NCBI GenBank assembly: GCA_051294375.1
Contig: JBJCIZ010000836.1
Span: 1-64,000 of the forward strand
Direction: 5' to 3'
DNA: 64,000 bases
Origin: Paraspadella gotoi
Lineage: Eukaryota > Chaetognatha
The notes under the pieces are model-generated. The model searched no databases, was not told the origin of the DNA, and saw only the letters and a list, made by a program, of their open reading frames with translations. Each line of letters begins with the position of its first letter. Positions within the stretch are counted from its first letter, which is position 1. This document shows, one piece after another, positions 35,845 through 45,888 of this stretch. The position numbers were made by a program, and so were the translations under genes.

Positions 35845-36130
35845 TTTTCCAACAAAGAATTGAGCAAGGGATAGAGGTCAGATGTAAGGACAGGTGAAGG
35901 TGAGGACAGGGAAAGAGTAAGTGAGATTATAAATGGTGGAAGGAGAGAGAGAGATAGAAATCAATACATTAGGCAATGTACAACAATGATAAAATTTGAC
36001 AAAAACTAAACATTTAACATGAATTAATAAATTAGTTTGTACTGATGAAAGTTTGTAATTTTAAAGGAAGTGAAAAATGAAAGGAAATAGGAAAATGAGT
36101 AATGAGGGATAGATAAGTTAAAGATAAGTA
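35640..36130. mobile_element. Single-arm relative of the 11.6-12.6 kb fold-back
   Basis: Shares the hammerhead, a GA tract, the 'agaggtcaga...aggacagg' block and the 'gagggatagataag' block with 11640-12110. It abuts the Penelope-like RT fragment at 36162. Confidence 0.6.
35714..35753 (-). ncRNA. Hammerhead ribozyme motif
   Basis: On the minus strand CTGATGA, an extra A, stem II with CTC/GAG and outer G-C pairs, GAAACATGTC. Stem I begins G-C, U-G, U-A. Same arrangement as at 12422-12457. Confidence 0.5.
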
Positions 36131-36161
36131 AAATGATAAGATGAGAAAGAGCTCAAAATGA

Positions 36162-37147
36162 GCCGCTCTGATTCCGTCGACCCCCGAGCTTCAGGCCGCC
36201 GAGCTTGAGCATGTCAAAAGAGCCCTGGCGATCTATGGTTACCCTCTGTGGGCGTTCGAGAAGGCAAGGTTCCGGCAGAACCTGGCTGAGGATAGTGGCC
36301 ACCTAGGGGCTGTCCAATAAGGCGTAGTAAAATTCCTAAGTTTAACTTTAATTAAAATTCTAAAAGTGAGGAACGAACAACATTATACTTATGAACATTT
36401 ATGTATAAAAAAAATTTATAATAAATTTTACAATTTACGCAGTAGGCCATATTTATACTAGTACTAAACCAATAAATGTTAAAATTTCAAAACAGTTTTT
36501 TCTAAGATTTTTTTGCAGATTTGGATTCGTCATAAAAAGTTGATGAAAAGAAATATAACTCTTTTTGAAAATTAACTTTTTATATATTAAATATAGTTTT
36601 TTTAATTTTTAACCCACTTAATGAAAGAATTTTTAAAAATGATTTATATTTTCTTTTATCAACTTTTGACGAGGTATTTAAATCTGCAATCAAAATTAAG
36701 AAAAGCCTATTTTGAAAATCTTTTGATTTTATAAGGATAGTACTATATATAAATATAGCCTACTGCGAAAATTAAAAAACATAAATTAATTTTTTTTACA
36801 AATTAATGTTCACTGATCGTATATTGTTCATAATTAACTTTTAGAATTTTCGTATGTAACTTTCACTACGCCTTACTGTCCAAGTAACCACTGACGCAGG
36901 TTCAACCTCCACCCCCCAGGAGGAAGAACGAGACCTTGCTGTTGAAGGACCGACCGCGCCCACCACAGTGCAAACGGGAGATAAACAGAAGCGTCTCAAG
37001 AACGTGATGGTTACATCGCAGGAGTATCAAGCCACCAAAAGCAAATCGGATCCGAGGCTCGGGCGATCTCCGCGGAAATGGAATCGCCGAATCCTGATTG
37101 GTCAAGCATGGAACCGGAATCGACCAATCAGCTTGCAGAATCATTGA
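36162..37147 (+). pseudogene. Penelope-like RT C-terminal fragment plus tail, split by a MITE
   Basis: The frame is open from 36162 to 36317 and from 36884 to the stop at 37145-37147, in the same reading frame once the MITE and one target copy are left out. The first half has HVKRALAIYGYPLWAFEKAR, like the HxxxALxxxGYPxWAF region near the end of Penelope-like reverse transcriptases. This assignment is from memory of the family. No catalytic RT motifs or GIY-YIG domain are present. The second half is Thr/Glu-rich and then basic (RSPRKWNRR), and may be a chance frame through promoter sequence. It lies beside hammerhead-bearing DNA, which fits Penelope-like elements. Confidence 0.45.
36318..36875 (+). 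mobile_element. hAT-type MITE with 8 bp target duplication
   Basis: Perfect 8 bp direct repeats CTGTCCAA (36310-36317 and 36876-36883) flank inverted ends TAAGGCGTAGT and ACTACGCCTTA. The length is 558 bp, and the interior is partly palindromic and non-coding. An 8 bp duplication with a TAAGG start fits the hAT superfamily. Confidence 0.85.
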
Positions 37148-37325
37148 AACTGTAAATTTTACCCACGTCGCCGATCCTCTTCCTTAGATATAAATAGACT
37201 TAGCTTGTTCTAGTTTCAGTAGAATTGATCAAGACTCCTGCGCGCGTCTCACCGTCACCTTTATTCTTCAGAATAAAACTTACCTTGATTTTGTCCATAG
37301 AAATCCATGAGTTTTAACTTAAATG
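37050..37325 (+). promoter_or_regulatory. LTR-like promoter and poly(A) block
   Basis: CCAAT boxes in both orientations (37097-37101 and 37124-37128), TATAAATA at 37189-37196, a TCAGT initiator-like site near 37218 and AATAAA at 37272-37277 lie in the order of a U3-R-U5. TGGTGACAGG follows at about 37326 and could be a primer binding site. No second LTR is seen. Confidence 0.5.
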
Positions 37326-37530
37326 TGGTGACAGGACTTCTGGGCAAGACTCACCACTCCTCCAAGAAGCCAAAGCCACCAGCAACCACGCCACCCGAAA
37401 TGGATCCTGCACCCTCAACCTCCACCTCTGCCCCCGCCGGGCAGATACCTCCACCACTCCCGGCACCCAAGGGCAATTGGACGGATTGGCGAGATCCCGA
37501 CAAGATGGCGCCGAAACTCGGTTTATATAT
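37307..37530 (+). pseudogene. Truncated gag-like 5' end
   Basis: The frame (ATG at 37307 or 37400) encodes a Pro/Thr/Ser-rich start and then NWTDWRDPDKMAPKLG, where it is cut by repeat sequence at about 37522. Its position after the LTR-like block suggests the start of a retrotransposon gag gene. The family is not determined. Confidence 0.4.
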
Positions 37531-37945
37531 ATAATTTATATTCAGCTTGTCATCATCGATATCCTTAAAATTGAGTCAGGACAGTTATTAAATGTTTTGT
37601 TTACTTTTTATCAAAACAAACAAATATCCTCTATTTTACTTTGTCTCCTTCTCTCTCTCTCTCTCACTCTTTCTCTCTATCTCACTCTCTCTCTTTCTCT
37701 CTCACTCTCTCTCTCTCTCTCTCTCTCTTTTTATGCAATTGCGACGATCCTTATGCTTTTAAGTTTTTTTTAACTTGCATCATTTTTTCAACTTGTATAA
37801 TTTTTTCAACTTGCATTCCATCAAAACTTTATATCTAGCTTCTTCAATCACTTTCCTACCGGCTCACAAAATTTCATCTCAATCTATCATGGGTTAAAAT
37901 AAATAAAAAGATTCAAGTAAATGTGACTCATATTTTTTTCATTTA
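37531..37945. repeat. CT microsatellite and repeat tail
   Basis: CT runs at 37650-37735, then minus-strand pieces of the 18 bp unit (37770-37820) and a family B-like end. Confidence 0.6.
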
Positions 37946-38560
37946 AACTCATTTCCACTGGTACGAGAGATATACTATTACACCTTCTGGCCATCTTGAT
38001 AAGGTTTGTGGGTACTCGAAACTCAAAAAACTTATCAGTTTATCAAGATGGCCAGAAAGAACGCTGTCGTAACGATTTTCTAGCTGCTGATTATCACTCT
38101 GTGAAACCGCCAGCTGCGTTTTGATTTCAGTGGATCGTTCAGCCGATTGTTTGGCTGACTGAGGCGTGGTCACAGTTTGACCACACCTTGACCAAGATAA
38201 AGATTCGCGGCGCTCAAAATCGAAAAAACTTATCAGCTTATCAAGATGGTCAGAAAGAATGGTGCAACCGCACTTTCGTTTCTGCGAATCGATTCGACTA
38301 GACGTTCTTATCTTTTTTTTTGTCTGGCTGACTGTCTGGCCGACTGCCAGAAAAAATTATGACATAAAAAAATGCTGACGTAACACTTTTTTAGCCGCGC
38401 GAAACCGCCAGGTGTGCTCTTTCTCGTCGAACCTCTTTACGTCTTTTGTTTATTGATAGATCTACACAGTGTCGGATATTTTTCTAGTTTTATTAGTATA
38501 AATTGGTCAAAAAAAATCAACAAATAATTTTAGTTCCCTTTATTCACCCCCCACTCTCTT
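37946..38560. repeat. Region with repeated inverted motifs
   Basis: TTATCAAGATGGCCAGAAAG occurs near 38036-38056. Its inverse (CTTCTGGCCATCTTGATAAG) lies at 37983-38002, and a near copy lies at 38236-38255. TGGCTGACTG and related motifs recur at 38150 and 38330. No gene is recognised. Confidence 0.5.
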
Positions 38561-38566
38561 TATTGT

Positions 38567-39115
38567 TTATTCAAATAAGTCAGGCATCGCGTTTGGATTT
38601 TTTAAGACGAATGGAATGTTTGGAATTACTATGCTAGATAGTTTTACCATATTCTGTTGACTTTCGCTTTCATTAGTTTCTCTACTTTTATTTTCATCAG
38701 TTTCATACGTTTTTTCAATTTTGGTTTCTTTTTTATCAATATTTCCAAATGTTTTTAATGAAGCGGGGTTTTCCTCATGTAGTTCTATAAACGTAGTTTC
38801 TTCGTGATAAGTGTCTTCGTCGGAAGAAGACGACGACAACGGTATCACCGAATTCTCAAAACCTTTATTATTTTTACTTTCCAGAAAGGTAAGTTTATAA
38901 TTCTCCTTAATTTCTTTTCTTTTTTTCAACAGAGATGCGAAGGTTTTTTGAGTCACTTCGCCATCGAATTCCACTTCTTCACCCGAATCGGGATCTTCTC
39001 CCTGTTTCTTCTCATATTTTCTAATACTCTTATTTTTTCTTTTATAGTATTTATTAATGCTCGACGTTCGTTTGGGCGGAGAGGGTCGATTTTTTTTAAT
39101 TTGATGTTGAATCAA
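38567..39115 (-). CDS. Acidic, Ser/Lys-rich open frame, unknown
   Basis: Open for about 180 codons on the minus strand, with no good ATG at its start. The first codon is TTG right after the stop of the upstream Thr-rich frame. The N-terminal part is basic (KRTSSINKYYKRKNKS). The middle is acidic with a PLSSSSSDEDTYHEE stretch, and the end is IPNIPFVLKNP. No known domain is seen. It is probably a downstream exon of, or a frameshifted continuation of, the gene at 39117-40050. Confidence 0.4.
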   Translation of the reverse strand: MIQHQIKKNRPSPPKRTSSINKYYKRKNKSIRKYEKKQGEDPDSGEEVEFDGEVTQKTFASLLKKRKEIKENYKLTFLESKNNKGFENSVIPLSSSSSDEDTYHEETTFIELHEENPASLKTFGNIDKKETKIEKTYETDENKSRETNESESQQNMVKLSSIVIPNIPFVLKNPNAMPDLFE

Positions 39116-39116
39116 T

Positions 39117-40050
39117 TTATTTACTTTTAATAAAATGGTGAAAACCCGACTGTAAAAAATTTATCACCAAATTCATCGTTACATCGCCTTCTTCCTTTAT
39201 TCTCTGTTGCAGTTTAGCAGTTTTGGTTATTCCCAACGAGATGGTCGAATCTTCATAACCTATGCAACTAGTCCATGGGTTAGTTATTTTTGAAGCAGTT
39301 TTATTTTGTTCCATCTTACTACTAGTATGAATTCCATCATCATTTGTTATCCTCGTTGTCATCATCGTTGTCCAAGTTAACTCCGTGGAACTTAACATTT
39401 TGCCGCTCGTGCTTTTTGTTTTATCAATTTTGGTCGTTTCGTCGGTTCCAGCTGTTTTGTGGTGGTGGGTGGTTCTATCGCCGCTTCCATCGGTCGTCGT
39501 CGTCTCTTCGTCTACTCTCCTACCCGTTGTGTAATCTACTTCCGTCTTTGTCGAGCCACTCGTTGTTTCCATCACCTCCCTCGTATTCCCTCTGGTCGTT
39601 CGCCAATCCCCAGTCGTCTCCACTCGCCCGTGGGTTGTTCGACAATCCCCAGTCGTCTCCACTCGCCCGTGGGTCGTTGCAGTTACCTCCTTGGTCGTCA
39701 TCGTCATTTTGTTTGTCTCGCTCACTTCTTTCGTTTTCATCTCGCTCGTGGTTGAACTTATTTCCGATATCGTTCGATCCGTGCTCCATGGTGGTGTCAT
39801 GATGGAAACCGTCGTCGTCCTAACTATCGTCGTTGACTTTTTCGTCCACCAGAAAGGGGGACGCGTTTTCTTTACCGTTGACCCTTTCGGTTTTACCGTA
39901 AGTATCTTAATGGGTTTTTTTTTATTATTTAAACAATATTTTAATAAAATAAAGTATTACTAACGCGTTTACCTGATCGGGTTCCACCACGCAAAAAATA
40001 TCTTTTAACAGTAAGTAAAAGATTAACGAGGTTGTAAGGACAGTTTTCAT
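39117..40050 (-). CDS. Predicted secreted Thr-rich (mucin-like) protein
   Basis: The ATG at 40050-40048 begins a 26-codon exon encoding MKTVLTTSLIFYLLLKDIF, a good signal peptide. It ends CAG|GTAAAC at 39973. A short intron ends TTAAG at 39906, with a poor A-rich acceptor, and leads in frame to 39905-39117. That exon is very rich in Thr (TTKEVTATTHGRVETTGD) and contains two tandem 13-residue repeats (39 bp unit at about 39599-39676). No transmembrane segment is seen. Another frame over the repeat is Asp/Asn-rich. Function is unknown. A heavily O-glycosylated secreted protein is a fair inference. Confidence 0.45.
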
Positions 40051-40251
40051 TTTTTAGCCGTTATTACAACGTCGATTTTGGATCGAGACTGATTTCTTTA
40101 AAAAGAATCGATAAGGCCAGCGGAACGTAGCCAAAGATTTTTTTGATAATAGAGAGATAGAAGGAAAAAAAATAAAAAATACACACTGTGTAATCACGAA
40201 ACCGAGCCACTTATTCTTGACTTTTGACATTTCAAGTGCTTTCAATATGGG

Positions 40252-40259
40252 TATAAATA
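40252..40259 (+). promoter_or_regulatory. TATA box of the RING gene
   Basis: TATAAATA lies 38 bp upstream of the ATG at 40297, so the transcript leader would be very short. Confidence 0.6.
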
Positions 40260-40296
40260 AGACCTTTTTTCTCACCTATTTTACAGACCCAACAGT

Positions 40297-40563
40297 ATGT
40301 CTATGCGTTGTCCAGTCTGTTACGAAGATTTTTCTGCCCAATGGCGCACCATCGTTTGTCGGGAAGGCCACCCAGCCTGTATTTTTTGCTACGAAAAATT
40401 ATTAATTAATGATAAAGATAACGCCGTATGCCCAACTTGTAAGACTAATTTATTTACCCTTTGCCAAGGGTGCAAAGAAAATAAAATTAATCGTACGACG
40501 AGAGACGTTGAACTCGTTCAATTAATTGATGTCATTACTCTAACTGGAGGGCTCTGGGCCTAA
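40297..40563 (+). CDS. Small RING-HC finger protein
   Basis: The 88-residue protein is almost only a RING finger: C5-x2-C8, C21-x3-H25-x2-C28-x2-C31, C45-x2-C48, a perfect C3HC4 pattern. A further CxxC (57, 60) and a short C-terminal helix follow. RING fingers bind two zinc ions and usually act as E3 ubiquitin ligases by recruiting an E2. The gene is intronless. A TATA box sits close upstream and AATAAA (40605-40610) about 40 bp after the stop. Such compact stand-alone RING proteins are common in large DNA viruses of invertebrates, but a host gene is equally possible. ATGs at 40297 and 40303 could both start it. Confidence 0.75.
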   Translation: MSMRCPVCYEDFSAQWRTIVCREGHPACIFCYEKLLINDKDNAVCPTCKTNLFTLCQGCKENKINRTTRDVELVQLIDVITLTGGLWA

Positions 40564-40619
40564 CTGTGTCTCACGTCTGGTAGAAACCGAACGGAATGGG
40601 AGGAGAATAAATGTATTTC

Positions 40620-41320
40620 ACAACTGAGGTCTAAACTCTATCTGAAAAATAATAAAATGTCCGAAAAAAGGGAGAGAGAAAGAGGCGGAGAGAGAGAGAG
40701 AGAAGATGGACTGAACCTAAAACTTGAACGCGACCCCGAATCCCTGTGAGGAGGATGAGGAGGGAGGAGGAAAAGAGAGAGAAGAGGAGCTAGAGACCCG
40801 CGTAGTCTATTGGCCTTCGATTCTGGGCTCCTTGTTTGCGTCAAGATGGCGTCTCGGGCCTTGAATGGCGTGAGACGTCATCGTGCTGGTGCGTAGTGAG
40901 AATGCCTAACCGTGCTGAAAGTGTGAGTGGTGGAGAGAGGGGAGAGTGAGAGAGGGTGTCCGGGAGAGGGAGGGGGGAACAATGGTAGATTGAAAAAAAA
41001 AATATATGCATATAACAGTAACGCTAACAATAGTAGTAATAGAAGCAAGATAACAAATTTTCATTGCAGGTGGCGATGATGTGATAGGGTGATTAGAGTT
41101 AATTGTTTGTTTATATTGATGATGTTGCAGAGATGACAAAATTGTATAAGCAGTACAAAACTAACAGACAAAAGGACATATAAGACAAAGGACAAAAAGA
41201 CAAAGAGCTACTTGGCGATGATATTGTCATGCAATTAGTTGAGTTGGGTTGTTACTTTTTTTTCTTTTATTGATTTTTTTGCGAGCCGCTTTAGCGTCCT
41301 CATTTTCTTCTAACTACGAA
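40620..41320. other. Intergenic DNA with GA-rich tract
   Basis: Purine-rich sequence at 40665-40990 and AT-rich sequence after. No supported gene is seen. Confidence 0.45.
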
Positions 41321-41324
41321 ACTC

Positions 41325-41465
41325 GGCGTCACCGGAAATGGAGGATTGGCGTCACCAGAAGTGGGCGTTGCCGAGAATTGGCGTCACCGGAAGTGGGGGT
41401 TGGCGTCACCGGAAGTGGGCGTTGCCGGGAGTTGGCGTCACCGGAAGTGGGGGTTGGCGTTCAGA
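41325..41465 (+). repeat. Minisatellite GGCGTCACCGGAAGTGG
   Basis: The core GGCGTCACCGGAAGTGGG appears five times in a higher-order unit of about 52 bp (GGGCGTTGCCG alternating with GGGGTT). Confidence 0.8.
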
Positions 41466-41769
41466 AGGGGTGGCGGCGCGGGAAGGCGACGATCGCCCTC
41501 TCGTCGTGGTTGGGCGGTTCCCTGAGGCCCAAAGCTCTTCTCGGCGGTCCTCTTTGGTCGATCGCCGCCACGATGGATTCCAACTCTTCTAGGCGGGTTA
41601 GAATCGCGTTCAGCGATTCCAAGTTGTTCCCGACGATTTCTTCCAGGTCTTGGGTTTGGAGTGGGGGATTTGGAGCGGGGTCTTCATAGCAAGGGGATTT
41701 TTTGCTAAGTTTCGCTTCTTTCAGGTAATTTTCATAGTCAACTAGTATTTTGAAAATACTAATACGCAA
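41461..41769 (-). CDS. Possible downstream exon of the envelope-like gene
   Basis: The frame has a Pro-rich start and a helical part (LEEIVGNNLESLNAILTRLEEL) with heptad-like spacing. It lies directly behind the envelope-like ORF in another frame. It could be its cytoplasmic tail after splicing, or unrelated. No start codon context supports it alone. Confidence 0.3.
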   Translation of the reverse strand: MRISIFKILVDYENYLKEAKLSKKSPCYEDPAPNPPLQTQDLEEIVGNNLESLNAILTRLEELESIVAAIDQRGPPRRALGLREPPNHDERAIVAFPRRHPF

Positions 41770-42622
41770 GGAATTTTATTGGCAATATGCCGCGGTTCAG
41801 CGCGAGCGATACAACCACTACTGCGATGATCGCATAGGCGGACAGGTAAGCGATAGTTAGTTTTGGCCATAGATAGCGAATTTGGAGAGTGAGCCCATGG
41901 AGTGAGCTGTCACTCTCATATTCTTCCATCTCAATCAGTTTATTGATGGATTTTGAGTTAAAGAGGCCGCTAATATCGTCCTGAAAACCGCCTTTAAAGA
42001 GGCCTTTTGTGATGGATTGCATGGTGAGCTCCATGAGAACTCCCATGTCTATGTGCTCTGCCGCTTTTCTGGCATATTGCCCGATTCTTTCATCTTTCTC
42101 ATCACATCTCATCTCTGGGCTATTGGTAAGTAGCAGAGACGTTGCATTGTGCAAGAATCTTGTCTCGCCATTGGGCATTTCCACTTTTTGCACAGTGTGG
42201 CATGCCTCTTTTTCACGTATGGGCCTTACCCATGTTTCATGGCACCTGATAAGCATGGCTCGGTCGTCAACGACGACGGCGACAAGGCCTCGGTCGGCTT
42301 TTGCATCTACTTCATTTAAGGATACGAAGCCGTACTTTGAGAGCAGGGTATAAACCCAATCTCCATGCCATATTGTCTGGAAGGTGTAACTAAGCACTTC
42401 GAACTGGGCTTGTTGTGGGTACTTTGTCACAACCTTGCCAAGAGGCTTTGTGTGGAGGATGCTCGTGCGGGGGTCATAGCAATCGAATCCTGTGAGGGTC
42501 TCGATGCGGGAAGGGAGGAGGGAGGTGAGGAGGAGAAGGTGTAAGAGGTGAGCAGGGGTCATTTTACTGATCCCTCTTTTGTTTGTTTTGCTTCTCACCC
42601 TTATTTTCATACCTCGAAACAT
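41759..42622 (-). CDS. Envelope-like type I membrane glycoprotein
   Basis: The frame is open for 287 codons. The likely start is the internal ATG at 42562, giving a signal peptide (MTPAHLLHLLLLTSLLPS) followed closely by GFDC. A TGATCCCTC/GATCAG acceptor-like site lies just upstream. The ectodomain has several Cys and one clear N-glycosylation site (HNAT). A transmembrane segment (AIIAVVVVSLAL) lies near the end, with a short tail. This plan, with G(F/Y)DC just after the signal peptide, reminds me of envelope genes of BEL/Pao-type retroelements and chuvirus-like glycoproteins, but it is much shorter and I see no fusion peptide. No pol or capsid gene adjoins it. It may be a captured or decayed viral gene or a host gene. 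Confidence 0.4.
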   Translation of the reverse strand: MFRGMKIRVRSKTNKRGISKMTPAHLLHLLLLTSLLPSRIETLTGFDCYDPRTSILHTKPLGKVVTKYPQQAQFEVLSYTFQTIWHGDWVYTLLSKYGFVSLNEVDAKADRGLVAVVVDDRAMLIRCHETWVRPIREKEACHTVQKVEMPNGETRFLHNATSLLLTNSPEMRCDEKDERIGQYARKAAEHIDMGVLMELTMQSITKGLFKGGFQDDISGLFNSKSINKLIEMEEYESDSSLHGLTLQIRYLWPKLTIAYLSAYAIIAVVVVSLALNRGILPIKFLAY

Positions 42623-42736
42623 ATTTATATTTCTTTATTCTAGACGCGTTATGATTTGTTTACTGGGTTTTTTTTATATTTTTTTTTTTTATTATTTTTT
42701 TTTTATTTCAGTGGATATTGCCGGGAGGTTGGTATT

Positions 42737-43600
42737 AAGGTTTACTGATAAAAAAAAATTGCCCGCTTTTTTAGTTGCCTCTTGAAGCTGAACCTTAATC
42801 AAATTTAGAGTTTGTTTTTTTTGAAACGTGAAGGGAATACACTTTCTTTGACATAATAATAAATTGTTACAAAGCTTTATGCAATTCTTGTTTGAATGAT
42901 CCAGGCCTTAAACAAGAAATATAATTACTGCTTTTAAAAATTCTTACGTTTTCTAAGTGAAAATATAAAAAAACTGATAAAATCATCGAAAGATGATGAT
43001 GATGATGATTTTTTATAGTTTTTCTTATTTTTTTGACACACTTATCGTAAAAATATTTTAAAAGAATCATACTTTGTGTAGACAACTTTTTTATGAGCTA
43101 TCTGAATCTGGTCTTAAAATTTAAAAATTCCAAAAAAAATTTTTTGGCCTTTCCTATCTATAAATAAATATTAAAAAATTAATTACTCGGGTATATAGCC
43201 ATATTAGAAATTTTTTGTCCATTGAAAGTATTCTTAAAAATGTCTAAATATTCGTTTGAGCATGTACTCACTCTAAATTTTTGACTCACCCCATTGAGTG
43301 CGGCTACCCCTACCCCAGTCGCCCTTCCCCCTTGAGACTCCGCTGCGATCATTCGTAGTTACACTCCTTTTGGAGTGGGAAGAGCGGCGACTTGAGAAGA
43401 AGAAAAATAGGATCCCTCGATCTCTTCCGTAAAACTAAACCTGTTCCTATGACAACCGATAAACATGATGACTGAAGAAAACGCCATTTGAAATTCGTTG
43501 CCTCGCGACGTGTAAACATTTAGATAAAAATATACTTTTTTTGATTAACAATGAAAACAAACAATTAACTAGGTGTTGTTTGTTTATTCAACTATATATA
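42737..43600. repeat. Left arm of a large palindrome
   Basis: Reverse complement of 43721-44580 with very few differences over about 860 bp. It includes a minus-strand piece (42737-42907) of the TTAA element's end, with TTAA at 42908-42911. Confidence 0.85.
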
Positions 43601-43695
43601 TCCCTGTTTACCCTCTCTCAGGGACGATAAATGTCTAAAACTATGTGAAGCTCTAACTAATAAACTATTGTAAATAAACGTCGGCTTAAGCCTAC

Positions 43696-43720
43696 NNNNN
43701 NNNNNNNNNNNNNNNNNNNN
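43696..43720. other. Assembly gap (25 N) at the palindrome centre
   Basis: A short run of N lies between the palindrome arms, next to a unique spacer (43601-43695). Confidence 0.99.
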
Positions 43721-44580
43721 TATATAGTTGGAATAAACAAACAACACCTAGTTAATTGTTTGTTTTCATTGTTAATCAAAAAAAAGTATATTTTTATCTA
43801 AATGTTTACACGTCGCGAGGCAACGAATTTCAAATGGCGTTTTCAGTCATCATGTTTATCGGTTGTCATAGGAACAGGTTTAGTTTTACGGAAGAGATCG
43901 AGGGATCCTATTTTTCTTCTTCTTCTCAAGTCGCCGCTCTTCCCACTCCAAAAGGAGTGTAACTACGAATGATCGCAGCGGAGTCTCAAGGGGGAAGGGC
44001 GACTGGGGTAGGGGTAGCCGCACTCAATGGGGTGAGTCAAAAATTTAGAGTGAGTACATGCTCAAACGAATATTTAGACATTTTTAAGAATTACTTTCAA
44101 TGGACAAAAAATTTCTAATATGGCTATATACCCGAGTAATTAATTTTTTAATAATTTATTTATAGATAGGAAAGGCAAAAAATTTTTTTTGGAATTTTTA
44201 AATTTTAAGACCAGATTCAGATAGCTCATAAAAAGTTGTCTACACAAAGTATGATTCTTTTTAAAATATTTTTAGATAAGTGTGTCAAAAATAAGAAAAA
44301 CTATAAAAAATCATCATCATCATCATCTTTCGATGATTTTATCAGTTTTTTTATATTTTCACTTAGAAAACGTAAGAATTTTTAAAAGCAGTAATTATAT
44401 TTCTTGTTTAAGGCCTGGATCATTCAAAACAAGAATTGCATAAAGCTTTGTACAATTTATTATTATGTCAAAGAAAGTGTATTCCCTTCACGTTTCAAAA
44501 AAAACAAACTCTAAATTTGATTAAGGTTCAGCTTCAAGAGGCAACTAAAAAGCGGGCAATTTTTTTTATCAGTAAACCTT
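43721..44580. repeat. Right arm of the large palindrome
   Basis: Inverted copy of 42737-43600. It runs 168 bp into the full TTAA element starting at 44412. The short frame at 43756-43962 is not supported as a gene. Confidence 0.85.
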
Positions 44581-45677
44581 AAAAATTTCATCCAACACAG
44601 TAAAGTCATTTTTAAACGCAAATTTTTAATTTTTTTTTTCAAATTAACAGCACCTACCTCAGTGTAATACTAACAACTAAAACCAAGTCATTCCATTTAT
44701 GTTATAGAATCAATTAATGATAAAACATAAACATTTATGTAGAGAGAGAGCAGAACGCTTATATAAGGATGTCTATTATCATTTTATACAAAAAAGAATG
44801 ATTAAAAATTTTAAAATTGTAAAATTCAAAGACATTCGTCCCCTGGCATCTGAAGTTGGGTCCACTTTGATAACAACCCTCAATGTGTGCCATAGACTGC
44901 CACAGATTCCACAGACGGACCAGCCTCATTCTCTGCTTTTGACATTTAGTTTCTGTTCCCCAGGTTCAAAAACTGGTTCAAAAAAAAGACTGAGAAAAAA
45001 ATAAATAAACACTTTGCAGCATTCCTCCTTGTGCTTTCCCAGCCACAGCCATTTGTTAATTTAAAAAAAAATTGTACAAAAATTTGGATAAAACTTTAAA
45101 GATTGGTAAAGCAATCATTTAAACTAGAAATGAAAATAGATTTCGGAAAAGTGTAACGATTTTAAAGTTCTTTGCTCGACTTTCAGTTCTGTAAAATCTA
45201 CAGAAAAAAAAAAAAAAAATAAAAAATAAACAAAAAGAGTTGGAGCTAAAAACCGTTTGAAATAAAAATAAACTAAAATTATTTTTTTATAAGTATGGAA
45301 AGGTGGGAGAAATTCTATGAGAGGGATTTTGGAAAATGTTACTAGTTTTCAAGATATTTAGAATTTTAATGCCAAAATTTTCTTATTCTTTTTTTTTCCT
45401 ATGAAGATAAGTGAATTTAAAAAATCCCTTTCATAGAATGGGACCTTGTCCTCAAGTAAATTTATGTAAAATTTCATGAAAATCCCCTTAGCCGTTTGGG
45501 CTGCAACTCTTCCGAATGGTTTCTTTTATTTAATATAGTATTATAAAATTCGAAAAAACAGCAATGGATTCGAAGAGAAGATAAAGTGAATACATTTTCA
45601 GATCAACTGGACCTCTACTTTTCGAATACAAGCTTTATTTAATCCTAATTATAACTTTTGGCCAGTGATCCCAGGCC
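44412..45677 (+). mobile_element. TTAA-bounded transposon, copy 2
   Basis: Flanked by TTAA (44408-44411 and 45678-45681), with ends GGCCTGGATC and GATCCCAGGCC. Nearly identical to 10279-11539, the differences being mostly one-base indels. A frame of 95 codons (44717-45004) exists only in this copy and contains remnants seen frameshifted in copy 1. Confidence 0.75.
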
Positions 45678-45689
45678 TTAACTTTTTAT

Positions 45690-45888
45690 GCTCTATCAGA
45701 ATCCATCAAAAAAATTTTAAGATTTAAAAAAAATATTTTTAGCTCTATATAGTAATATAATATTTTTAATTAGGCGAGTACCCTCAGAAGAAAGCATTTT
45801 TTGACAAAAAATATTTTTAATACCATAATCTATGGTCATGATAGATTATTTTAAAGCTGTATACATTAGCATTTAAATTTCATCGGCT
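45690..45888. other. Short AT-rich spacer before a gene
   Basis: No clear promoter motif. TTTTTAATTAGG-type sequence only. Confidence 0.3.

Noticed and set aside
37949-38173. 74-codon minus frame
   Set aside because: It spans inverted repeat motifs and has no supported start or family.
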